Assembly (NCBI GenBank): GCA_002470275.1
Contig: DKNY01000032.1
Location: 13,808 to 25,889 of the forward strand
DNA length: 12,082 bases
Direction: 5' to 3'
Source: Gammaproteobacteria bacterium UBA7376
Lineage (GTDB): Bacteria > Pseudomonadota > Gammaproteobacteria > Pseudomonadales > Azotimanducaceae
The notes below the pieces were generated by a model. The model saw only the letters and a program-made list of their open reading frames with translations, had not been told where the DNA came from and did no database searches. Shown piece after piece: positions 1 through 7,224 of this stretch. A program made the position numbers and the translations under genes. The stretch's first letter is position 1. Every line of letters starts with the position of its first letter.

Positions 1-133
1 GCGCGACTGTGCCGCCCCAACCCATGATTCGGGTAAGGCTGCGGAAAGCGTCAATCGGAATGGCACGCAATTCAATAGTTTAAGTGTTTTTTATCGCGAA
101 TTTCTAACTTTTGACTTACAGAAGGCCATGTGA
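1..133. other. left-edge open frames, undecided
   Basis: The edge of the window is open in several frames. On the plus strand the frame beginning at base 2 is open to a TGA at 131-133 (C-terminal residues LQKAM). Another plus frame is open to a TAA at 87-89. On the minus strand a frame from about base 79 runs off the edge and reads ...IPIDAFRSLTRIMGWGG, with an ATG at 25-23 but no clear Shine-Dalgarno. Any one of these could be the end of a neighbouring gene. The stretch is too short to choose, and bases 70-120 are AT-rich like an intergenic region. Confidence 0.2.
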
Positions 134-538
134 CCCTCGTCCCCTGAATAGCGCCTATCGAAACTGCGCCTCCCTGCCCCTGGGCAAGCGGTCGACGAAA
201 AGAGGGTTGTTAAAACATCAGGCCGCCCAGCAAAAACATTCAGGGGGGGCGTCCCAACAAAGTTAGGGCATCACGGTTTCTATCGTTAGCCAGCCTCAGA
301 CCTAGCGTTGACCCAATTGACCTCATGCAGCCGTCGTGGGCCTTACCCCAATCCAATAAATTTTTGCATTCGATAAGCAAAAAACCGGCACCCTTTGCTA
401 TAGTCTTTTTAGGGGCTGGCACACCGGATAACGCCCTAAAACCCAATAAAAACAATGCGAATTACAATTCTACATTTGATAATCATGCCGCGAGATCAAC
501 CACCATCCCACGCGCATGACTTTTGAGAGGAATGCCCC
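134..538. other. intergenic region, leader of the small membrane protein gene
   Basis: This 405-base stretch shows no convincing gene. The short open frames on both strands have no ribosome binding site or recognisable product. The half nearest the gene is AT-rich and holds a likely extended -10 promoter. A direct repeat of TTGACC (308-313 and 317-322) is present without a matching -10 element. Confidence 0.5.
396..404 (+). promoter_or_regulatory. candidate extended -10 promoter
   Basis: The sequence TGCTATAGT matches the extended -10 pattern (TGn followed by a TATAAT-like hexamer). No good -35 hexamer lies 16-18 bases upstream, which extended -10 promoters can tolerate. Transcription would begin near base 411 and give an untranslated leader of roughly 130 bases before the gene at 539. 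This rests on motif matching only. Confidence 0.4.
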
Positions 539-820
539 ATGGAAGCAACAGAGAACGTCGAGGAAGCAGTCGCAGAAACGGGTGTAGATGCTGATAAAGA
601 GACCGCCACCGCGTCAGAGGCGCCGGCAGCAGCAGAGGCATCTGGAGATAACGAAGACAAAGAGGATTTCGCTGGCTTTGACGGTACCTGGGATTACGAA
701 TGGGTGCGTACCCTGGATCAGTTTATGGAAGATACGCCATGGACCTGGATCGCCGTGGCCGTTTTTGCTGCCGGGATGATTTACTCGATATATAACAACC
801 GGAGCAAATCAGACGACTAG
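539..820 (+). CDS. small acidic single-pass membrane protein, function unknown
   Basis: The product has 93 residues. The first 45 or so are rich in Glu, Asp, Ala and Thr with no hydrophobic stretch and are probably disordered. An aromatic, Trp-rich segment follows (W51, W55, W68, W70). One hydrophobic span runs from about residue 68 to 84, and a short charged tail ends in KSDD. There is no signal peptide, so the acidic N-terminal part should hang off a single C-terminal anchor. The ATG has a good Shine-Dalgarno (GAGAGG at 525-530, spacing 8). The gene stands alone, convergent with the hydroxylase gene. I do not recognise the family. The site, composition and membrane span make a real gene likely, but no function can be given. 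Confidence 0.75.
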   Translation: MEATENVEEAVAETGVDADKETATASEAPAAAEASGDNEDKEDFAGFDGTWDYEWVRTLDQFMEDTPWTWIAVAVFAAGMIYSIYNNRSKSDD

Positions 821-927
821 GCCTCACCCCGCTCAATGTCTCCCATCCCGAGCAGGTGAAGTCAGCCCCTCCTCGACATGATAAGGCGCCTTCACCCCCC
901 AGCCGCCTATCTTTCCTAACCTGCGCC

Positions 928-960
928 CGCCGCTCCGAGGGCGCGAACCCTCAGGCGGCG
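928..960. repeat. GC-rich stem-loop between convergent genes
   Basis: An outer stem CGCCGC (928-933) pairs with GCGGCG (955-960). An inner stem GAGGG (937-941) pairs with CCCTC (948-952) around a 6-base loop. The element lies between the end of the small membrane protein gene and the end of the convergent hydroxylase gene, a typical place for a shared terminator. Neither strand has a T-tract after it, so it is not a canonical intrinsic terminator. It could stabilise mRNA 3' ends or act with Rho. Confidence 0.45.
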
Positions 961-983
961 AGCACCGACCGCTAGCCCCGACG

Positions 984-2021
984 CTAAAGCCGAGTGAGTT
1001 TTTTGCTGGGATAAAAAGCCAGTACGTATTGCTCGTAGAGAGACAGCTGCCTACCCGTTCCTGACCCACATCGCTCGATGTAGCTACTGTCAGAAAACGT
1101 ACCAAAAATGCGATCCCAAATAATCACGCCGCAGCCGAAGTTCGTGTTGCTGTCATCAAAGTTTTGGGAATGGTGCAGCTGATGATGTTCGGGGGAGGTA
1201 AAGATCCAGTTCCACACGCCCGAGCGCATGGGCAGGTTTGAGTGCGTGATCCACCCATTGCAGAACCCGAGTGCTGCACTTACCGCGACCACCTCGGAGG
1301 TGGCGCCAAACAGCGCGAGAATCACCGGGGTTGAAATACTCAACGCCAGGAACTCCGTGGGATGGGTACGGTCGGACCGCATGGCGCTCATCTTGGTGAT
1401 GTGATGATGAGTCGCATGGGTGCGCCAAAGCAGGGTGTATTGATGAGACCAGCGATGAATCCAGTAATAGATAAACTCAGTCGTGGTCTGCACAAACACC
1501 GCGCACAGAATCAGCCCTGGAATCGTGGTGGCCTCAAGCGTGAACGGTATAAACGAATTATCCCGAATCCATTCGAAGGCATCCTTGATGGGCGTCCGGT
1601 AATAATCACCGATCAGGGGCAGCCAGATATACGCTGCCGTAAATATCCAGAATAAGTCTTCGACAAAGTCCTTTTTGTTCAGCAGCCAGGCCTTCTTCTT
1701 TGTCCAAATACGCTCCGCGCCCAACAGCAGGATTAGCGGGGAGAACAATAAAATCGCCGTAAGCGTATCGGCGTCCCCGCCCAGGGCTTCAGGGGTCATC
1801 GCCTCACTGGTGATGGCAATGGCAACGGCAGACATGGCGGTCAAGGCGATCAGCGGCTGGGGCAACGTCCACAGAAATTCCGTCAGCTTCGACTTGTACG
1901 GGTAGATCGGCGGATCCATCGGGTCATCGGTCTGTGATGCAGCCGGGCTCTCGTGCTCACGGCCTGTTCTTTCATAGGTCACGGTTTCATCTAAGAACGA
2001 ATCGCTAGAGAGGTCACTCAT
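984..2021 (-). CDS. sterol desaturase / fatty acid hydroxylase superfamily membrane enzyme
   Basis: The product has 345 residues. Members are integral membrane, non-haem diiron enzymes that use O2 to hydroxylate or desaturate lipids, sterols or carotenoids. The histidine clusters that bind iron are all present: HRWSH (189-193), HATHHH (202-207) and HHQLHH (279-284), with a further His in NGWITH (260). Hydrophobic segments lie at about 55-72, 87-102, 122-138, 166-186 and 225-255. The first 40 or so residues are polar and probably disordered. I chose the ATG at 2021 because it follows AGGAAAGGA at 2030-2038 with 8-base spacing. The frame stays open upstream to 2255, but that part is low-complexity and lacks a good start signal. 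The gene appears monocistronic. The substrate cannot be told from sequence. The family assignment is firm. Confidence 0.9.
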   Translation of the reverse strand: MSDLSSDSFLDETVTYERTGREHESPAASQTDDPMDPPIYPYKSKLTEFLWTLPQPLIALTAMSAVAIAITSEAMTPEALGGDADTLTAILLFSPLILLLGAERIWTKKKAWLLNKKDFVEDLFWIFTAAYIWLPLIGDYYRTPIKDAFEWIRDNSFIPFTLEATTIPGLILCAVFVQTTTEFIYYWIHRWSHQYTLLWRTHATHHHITKMSAMRSDRTHPTEFLALSISTPVILALFGATSEVVAVSAALGFCNGWITHSNLPMRSGVWNWIFTSPEHHQLHHSQNFDDSNTNFGCGVIIWDRIFGTFSDSSYIERCGSGTGRQLSLYEQYVLAFYPSKKLTRL

Positions 2022-2029
2022 CGTTGGGG

Positions 2030-2038
2030 TCCTTTCCT
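2030..2038 (-). promoter_or_regulatory. ribosome binding site fixing the hydroxylase start
   Basis: On the minus strand the sequence AGGAAAGGA lies 8 bases before the ATG at 2021. It decides for this start over the open extension to 2255. Confidence 0.7.
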
Positions 2039-2726
2039 GCAGGTTAATTGATAACACCGGCTCAGGGTCCTGCGCTGGGCGCTTGGGGCCATGAAAACCG
2101 GGACACGCCTTGAGCCCTTGCCCCTGCTTCTTCCAGAGGCCGCCCTTTGGCTGAACAACCTCGAATTTTGCAAAAACCGTTCCAAAAAATGGGCCTGACC
2201 ATCCCGCCTTGGCCCCCGTGCCTGAGCCTGGCCCCCTCCCACCGCTGAGCGCCACGCCTAGCTATCTAGCTCGGCGGGCATAGACGCCGTAAAGGATTGG
2301 TTTTGGGGGATTTTTTTAATCGGCTGTGGTCCCGAAAAACGAGGACAGGTACTGGTTGTCGCCAGGACCCCTCGGGACCACAACCTAGACAAAATTGCCC
2401 CCAGCAAAGCAGGGTCAGCTGGGTTACCGGAAATACAGCGGGGCTGCCACATTTTGGTTCGTTTTAGAGCTTTTTGGTGCACGGATTCTGCAACCCAGCG
2501 CCAGGTACTCACCCAGATGCTCGGTTTCAACGACTCACATACCTATGGCGATGCAGAACGCTTTATCGATCTGGCCTAAGTGCGCTCGATCAGGGACATA
2601 CAGCGCCTGATCTATCCGCAGACATGATCGTCATCCCTGACAAGGCGTTAACGGTCAGCGCCGGCAGGTGGATTGACCGACGGAAACGCGATCCCCACTT
2701 CTCACGGCCATCAAGCAGTCCAGCCC
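2039..2726. other. long gene-poor intergenic region
   Basis: Nearly 700 bases lie between two minus-strand genes without a convincing gene. A nested inverted repeat sits at 2325-2382. A plus-strand frame without a usable early start (2262-2579) ends with the protein-like stretch MLGFNDSHTYGDAERFIDLA followed by TAA. It might be a gene relic, but no family is recognised. Overlapping open frames on both strands have odd composition and no ribosome binding sites. The hydroxylase promoter should lie in this region on the minus strand, but I see no confident -35/-10 pair. Confidence 0.5.
2325..2382. repeat. nested inverted repeat, possible structured RNA or regulatory element
   Basis: The outer arms are a perfect 11-bp match: TGTGGTCCCGA (2325-2335) and TCGGGACCACA (2372-2382). 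Inside them GGTACTGG (2348-2355) pairs with CCAGGACC (2362-2369) at 7 of 8 positions around the 6-base loop TTGTCG. The result is a two-helix stem with an asymmetric internal loop (12 bases on one side, 2 on the other). No T-tract follows on either strand, so it is not a plain intrinsic terminator. On the minus strand it lies about 300 bases ahead of the hydroxylase start. Confidence 0.6.
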
Positions 2727-5453
2727 CTAGCGAACCTGACTGGCGCCGCGAAAGATTGCATTCAGGAACAGCACGTTAAGGCCATTTTGCTGGGCTCGAA
2801 AATTAGGATCCTGGGTAAACCCGATCACCACCCCTGCACCCTTGGGTTCTACGGCGACAAAGGGCTTGTAGGCGAGCTGTTTCTGGTTGCCTTCCCACAT
2901 AAATCCGCTCACCAGCAAGTCTTCCTGGGCAGCGAATCGCACAACATTCGCGCCTTGGTCTATGGTGCTGGGGGTGTAAATGGCCGTTCCTCTGACCAGC
3001 ACCTTCAGGTTCGGGGAGACGCCCGCGCTCATCCAGTGATCCCCGTCCACCTCTGCCCGTGCAATGGCCCCGGTTACGCGCTTTGGCTGCCGCTCGTCAT
3101 CCGCGATGGCCTGCCGGTAAGAGGCCTCGCTGAGCACGGTGCCGTCAGTGAAGAGCCCGTCGTCGTCGGGTGCAGACGACGCCCCCGGTCCTTCATCCTC
3201 CAGAGGGTCCTGGGCCATCCTCTCCCGCCTAACGGACAGTAGATCAACATCTGGGTGCGCTAGGAATGAGGTTGCTCCGGCAATGGAAATCAGGACGCCA
3301 CCTTCCTCTACCCAGCGACGGAGTGTCTGAATGCCAGCTGGTCCCAGCGCCCCCAGATAAGCTCGATACGAACCATCTGGAATGAGAAATACGTCGTAAT
3401 CGTCCAAGTCGAATCGGCTGAGGGACTGGGTCCGGACGATGGTCATCGGATAGTCGAACAGTTGCTCCAGGGTGAACCGCGTGCTGCCGGCGCTATAGGC
3501 ACTGGTTGGCGCGTCCCACAGCATGGCGATCTTTGGCTGAGCCATACTGACGAAGTTGTCACTACCGAAATTGGGGCCTTGGGTGACCCAGCTCTCATCC
3601 GCCGCTACCACATCGGCACCGGTTTCCTGGGATAGGTCCCTGACGATAGCGTGTACGTCATCAGCGTTTTGATGCACGTTGATCACGAGCGTACCCCGAC
3701 CATAGCGCCGGCCCTGGTGCACGAAGGGCAAATCCGTTCCCTTCATCTTAACCCCGGCACGTAGGGCCTTGGTCATAAAGCGCGCCGCGGAACGACTCCC
3801 CCAGGGGACGATGTAGACAAGGCCCGCATCCGTCCAAGGCGCTGCCTCCTGCCCCGAGGACTCTAACGTGAAGGGTTCGCTTCTAGCGGAGACGCGCCTA
3901 GAACACTCGATGCTTTCTGCATCAAACATCAGGGGCAGTGACCACGCCGTAACGTCGTAAATCTGGCTGGCTAGCCCCTTGTCGGCACGCGCGCGCTCCT
4001 GAGCCATAAACGCTTCAGGCAGCTCAACGTCCTGCTCTAGCAGCGTTTGGATAAGCCTCTTTCTAGGTTGGTTCAAATTGACAAAAAAACTGCCCGCCGA
4101 GACGTTCTCGCCGCAAAGGCTAAAGTCCTCCAAGGCCCTGCTGACCTCAACGCCCTGTCGGGCCAATACCTTAGCTAAGTCCAAGGCACCGTCAGAGTTC
4201 ACGATCTTCGGAAAGATAAACGACCGGACCTTCCCCTTCTCCCCCTCGGAGATCGCCGAACGACGATAGTCGTAGAACTGGCTGAGCAAGAGTTCTCGAT
4301 GGGTGACGACGGTTTCAATGGTGCCCAAGGAGGCAGCAAAGTGATTCCTTATGGTCTCGGCATAGGTCAGCTTCGTGCCGTCATACCGGGTTGCTACCAG
4401 CCCTCGTGCGGACGCCTGTTCGTAGGTCATGCCTATGCTGCCATGATAGAAGGGCCAACTGGCCCCGTATCCCGGGAAGAGCGCGTCGAATACCTCTCTG
4501 GTGTAGTAGTCGGCACCCATGGCATCAAAGCGCCGCGCGTTGGTTTTCCCGAACAACGTCAGCGCCTCCCGCTGCTCCTGGGTGAGGTGTGGATTGAAGG
4601 GGTCGGCCTCTGGCGCGAAGAAATAGGTCGAATCCGTTCCCATTTCGTGGGCATCCACAAAGGCAACGGGCATCCACTGGAGGTAAGCCTTGGCATGGGC
4701 CTGGGTCTCAGGCTGGGTCTGGGCGAACCAGTCTCTGTTCAGATCAAACAAATAATGATTCGTTCGTCCCTGGGGCCAGGGTTCGTCATGCTCGGCGCTC
4801 CCCATATTCGCGTCAGCGACAATGCCGCTGGCGCTTTCAAAGTGGTGCACAAAACGGTCTCGGCCATCGGGGTTTTGCACCGGATTGATGATAATCACCG
4901 TTTCACGCATGGCTGTTTTCACCATGGCATCATCCAGGCTCGCGATAAGATGATAAGCCGTGGCCATCGCCGCTTCCGGAGACGAAATTTCGTTTCCATG
5001 GACGCCATAAGACAGCCAGGTTGCGGCGGGATGCGTCTGTATCAACGTCTCAGCTTCCTCCGGGGAAAGGATGCGCGGGTCAGCGAGTCGCGCCATGTCC
5101 CGCTGAATCTCCGGCAGCCGAGCCATATTTTTTTCATCCGATATCACGGCATAAAACAGCCCTCTCCCCTCCCAGGTTGACCCGTAATCGACAATCTTCA
5201 CCCTGTTGGGCGCATGGGCCTGCAGGGCGTCAAAATACTTGCGCGTGTCGGCAGCCCAGGTGATTTTTTCGCCGAGGCTGTACCCCAGGACGCTTTGCAC
5301 TGTGGGCACTGCCGCATCATATTGTTGGGAGCCGAATACCGTGGGTGCTGCCTTGGCTATCACGGCCGTGTGTACCAGCAGTAGGCAGGCGGCCGCCCAC
5401 CAGACCAATTGCTCAAGCCGAGTCGCTCTTTTTAGCAAGACTGTCACCCTCAT
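2727..5453 (-). CDS. exported M14-family zinc metallopeptidase with C-terminal amidotransferase-like domain
   Basis: The product has 908 residues. It starts with a signal sequence: basic residues, a hydrophobic core at about 17-31, and a likely cleavage near AKAA (32-35), so it should act in the periplasm or outside the cell. The M14 carboxypeptidase domain covers about 60-390. It shows the HxxE zinc motif HGNE (151-154), NPDGRDR (193-199), the substrate-binding NRD (238-240), the third zinc ligand in VDAHEMG (His268) and the catalytic Glu in MTYEQ (about 344). A middle region follows, then an alpha/beta segment at about 638-735 resembling glutamine-amidotransferase-like folds (IAMLWD, DYDVFLIPDG, EEGGVLISIAG), and a beta-rich end. 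The length suits the large bacterial multidomain M14 proteins rather than classic 300-residue carboxypeptidases. The ATG at 5453 follows GAGAGG (5463-5468) with spacing 9. Substrate is unknown; peptide or cell-wall fragments are likely. Confidence 0.88.
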   Translation of the reverse strand: MRVTVLLKRATRLEQLVWWAAACLLLVHTAVIAKAAPTVFGSQQYDAAVPTVQSVLGYSLGEKITWAADTRKYFDALQAHAPNRVKIVDYGSTWEGRGLFYAVISDEKNMARLPEIQRDMARLADPRILSPEEAETLIQTHPAATWLSYGVHGNEISSPEAAMATAYHLIASLDDAMVKTAMRETVIIINPVQNPDGRDRFVHHFESASGIVADANMGSAEHDEPWPQGRTNHYLFDLNRDWFAQTQPETQAHAKAYLQWMPVAFVDAHEMGTDSTYFFAPEADPFNPHLTQEQREALTLFGKTNARRFDAMGADYYTREVFDALFPGYGASWPFYHGSIGMTYEQASARGLVATRYDGTKLTYAETIRNHFAASLGTIETVVTHRELLLSQFYDYRRSAISEGEKGKVRSFIFPKIVNSDGALDLAKVLARQGVEVSRALEDFSLCGENVSAGSFFVNLNQPRKRLIQTLLEQDVELPEAFMAQERARADKGLASQIYDVTAWSLPLMFDAESIECSRRVSARSEPFTLESSGQEAAPWTDAGLVYIVPWGSRSAARFMTKALRAGVKMKGTDLPFVHQGRRYGRGTLVINVHQNADDVHAIVRDLSQETGADVVAADESWVTQGPNFGSDNFVSMAQPKIAMLWDAPTSAYSAGSTRFTLEQLFDYPMTIVRTQSLSRFDLDDYDVFLIPDGSYRAYLGALGPAGIQTLRRWVEEGGVLISIAGATSFLAHPDVDLLSVRRERMAQDPLEDEGPGASSAPDDDGLFTDGTVLSEASYRQAIADDERQPKRVTGAIARAEVDGDHWMSAGVSPNLKVLVRGTAIYTPSTIDQGANVVRFAAQEDLLVSGFMWEGNQKQLAYKPFVAVEPKGAGVVIGFTQDPNFRAQQNGLNVLFLNAIFRGASQVR

Positions 5454-5475
5454 CCTCTTAATCCTCTCTTTTTTA

Positions 5476-5559
5476 TCTCAACCCTTTGCCCTTAGGTCTC
5501 AAACCTGTGCCTTCTGGCCTCAAACCTCTGGCTTCTGGTCTCAAACCTCTGGCTTCAGG
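5476..5559. repeat. four tandem 21-bp repeats upstream of the M14 peptidase gene
   Basis: Four head-to-tail units start at 5476, 5497, 5518 and 5539, each exactly 21 bases, with shared core CTCAAACCT and a T/C-rich second half ending in GG. The two units farthest from the gene differ from each other at only two positions; the units nearer the peptidase start are more diverged. A lone partial copy, CTCAAACCTG, occurs at 5618-5627 out of phase. The array lies 22-106 bases ahead of the peptidase ATG, in its promoter or leader. A spacing of 21 bases is about two helical turns, so regulator-binding iterons are possible; simple replication slippage is the alternative. Confidence 0.8.
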
Positions 5560-5661
5560 TCGAGCTATGTACGTTTTGCGCGCGTGACTGTGGGGTGGCG
5601 GTCGACGATGCATCACGCTCAAACCTGCGGCCCTATTAACGCACAATCCCGTGCCAATTGG

Positions 5662-7224
5662 TCAATGCAGCGATATTAAACCCACGGCATCAGCCAGTGC
5701 TGCCAGGAGCGCATGGAGGGAAGTGGTGCTGTTGGTCTGCCCAAAAATCAATCGGTCTGGTCGTACCAGCACACATTCGCCCTGCAGCGCCGGTTCCGGG
5801 AACTTTCCTCGCTCGACCTTCAGGCCCGAAATGTCGATCTGTCTGATTTCCAGCATTTCCATCACGGCCTGGCTGGCTGGTGAAAGTGAAATGGGTCCGT
5901 TAGTGATCAGGCCAAAGTGAGGGCCGAGCAGGTCATCGAAGCGAAAGACCTTGCCGGCGGCGTCGCGTACCAGGGGCTGAGCCAGCAAATAACCCGTCGC
6001 CCCCTCATCGGATACCTGGGACACCATGACGGCGCCGGATCGTATGGGCGGCTGCTCTCGGCCTTGACCGTAGCCGGATTTACGCACCGTCTTTCGTACG
6101 GTTGGCGCCGCCTCGCCCGCAGCAGCAGCCGCTTCTTGATCCGCGAGGTTTTGCATCAAATATCCCAGCTCCACGGCCCAAAGCACCAGGTCATGGGCAT
6201 GGGCGTCGCGCTCTGCCTGATAGGTCTCGAGCAGTGATTGATCACAAACACCACGAAAGATCAGCGGCAGCTTCCAGGCCAGATTGATCACGTCTCGCAT
6301 GCCCGAGTTCATTCCCTGACCCAAAAAAGGTGGGGTTTGATGGGCTGCATCGCCCGCCAGAAAAACGCGACCTTGCTGCCAGCTGCTGGCCACTGCCGCA
6401 TGGAATTGATAGACCGCGGCGCGGCGAATCCGATAGGTGTCCCGGGGTGTCCAGCTATCCAGCAAGGCGTAAATGGTTTGGGTTTCAGCCATCTCCTCGG
6501 CGGTTTCCCCAGGGTTGAGCTGAAACTCCCAGCGGCGGTAGGGGTCCTTTGTGGCCACGTAAGTATGGATGCGTTTCGGATCGCAAATTTGCAGTACCTC
6601 ATTGGGCAGATCGTGGGGTTTCTGCATCTCAACATCCACCACCAGCCAGTCTTGATCGTAGCCCAGGTCTCGCCAGTGGATACCTAGGGTTTTACGAATT
6701 GAGCTGCTGGCACCGTCGCAGGCGATCAGGTACTTGGCGCTTAGTGCCAGGTCGCCCCTGGATCCCGTGGCATGAAGGGAGACCTGTTCTGGATGGGTCT
6801 CAAATTCAGTGACCTCGTATCCAATATGCGTGGTCACCCTGGGGTGGGACTGCGCATGGGCGCGCAGGAAGGTTTCTAGTTCAGGTTGGTCGAACATATT
6901 GGCTGGCTGCCAGCCGTTGCTGCCCATGGACGCCAAAGTGCCACCGAATAGCCACTCACGTTTGGAGTTGGCAAAGCCCGCCCGCTCGTCCTCACGGAGA
7001 GGCTGCATCATCTGGTTCACGGCTTCCGCCAGTCCCGCAGGCTGCAGGGCGCGGATGATTTCGCCGTCCAGGCTCACGGCCCGAGGCAGAGTATAAACGC
7101 CCGTATCCCGCTCTATCGCGACGACATTTAACCCCGCCTCGGCGAACAAAATCGCGCCCAAGCACCCGACCGGGCCCAGGCCGACGATGGCGACATCAAA
7201 CCCGTGATCAGCGGTCACGGTCAT
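5662..7224 (-). CDS. MhpA-like FAD-dependent aromatic hydroxylase
   Basis: The product has 520 residues. It is a class A flavoprotein monooxygenase, most like the 3-(3-hydroxyphenyl)propionate hydroxylase type, which uses NAD(P)H and O2 to add a hydroxyl to a phenolic ring. Visible marks are the dinucleotide fold GLGPVG (15-20) with ERD at the end of the second strand (38-40), the DG motif in ACDGASSSIR (168-177), and the second FAD motif FLAGDAAHQTPP (288-299) followed by GQGMNSGMRD. The last 120 or so residues match the C-terminal thioredoxin-like domain of this family in length. The start ATG at 7224 overlaps the stop of the preceding FAH gene in ATGA, so translation is probably coupled. 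It is the last gene of the three-gene leftward operon. The exact phenolic substrate is not known, so I give no gene symbol. Confidence 0.87.
   Translation of the reverse strand: MTVTADHGFDVAIVGLGPVGCLGAILFAEAGLNVVAIERDTGVYTLPRAVSLDGEIIRALQPAGLAEAVNQMMQPLREDERAGFANSKREWLFGGTLASMGSNGWQPANMFDQPELETFLRAHAQSHPRVTTHIGYEVTEFETHPEQVSLHATGSRGDLALSAKYLIACDGASSSIRKTLGIHWRDLGYDQDWLVVDVEMQKPHDLPNEVLQICDPKRIHTYVATKDPYRRWEFQLNPGETAEEMAETQTIYALLDSWTPRDTYRIRRAAVYQFHAAVASSWQQGRVFLAGDAAHQTPPFLGQGMNSGMRDVINLAWKLPLIFRGVCDQSLLETYQAERDAHAHDLVLWAVELGYLMQNLADQEAAAAAGEAAPTVRKTVRKSGYGQGREQPPIRSGAVMVSQVSDEGATGYLLAQPLVRDAAGKVFRFDDLLGPHFGLITNGPISLSPASQAVMEMLEIRQIDISGLKVERGKFPEPALQGECVLVRPDRLIFGQTNSTTSLHALLAALADAVGLISLH

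Noticed and set aside
928..960. Stem-loop as an intrinsic terminator
   Set aside because: The hairpin is strong, but no T-tract follows on either strand, so I list it only as a stem-loop.
2022..2255. N-terminal extension of the hydroxylase to an upstream ATG
   Set aside because: The added 78 residues are low-complexity with no family match and no good ribosome site, while the ATG at 2021 has a strong one.
4299..5180. Plus-strand open frame of 293 codons
   Set aside because: It lies wholly opposite the M14 gene, whose conserved zinc motifs fall in this stretch. The translation has no domain and no ribosome site.
5476..5559. Repeat array as a CRISPR
   Set aside because: The units abut without spacers, are only 21 bases long and no cas gene is nearby.
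5206..5679. Plus-strand frame with heptapeptide repeats (QTSGFW type)
   Set aside because: The repeats come from the 21-bp DNA array read in frame. The rest is opposite the M14 gene start and there is no ribosome site.
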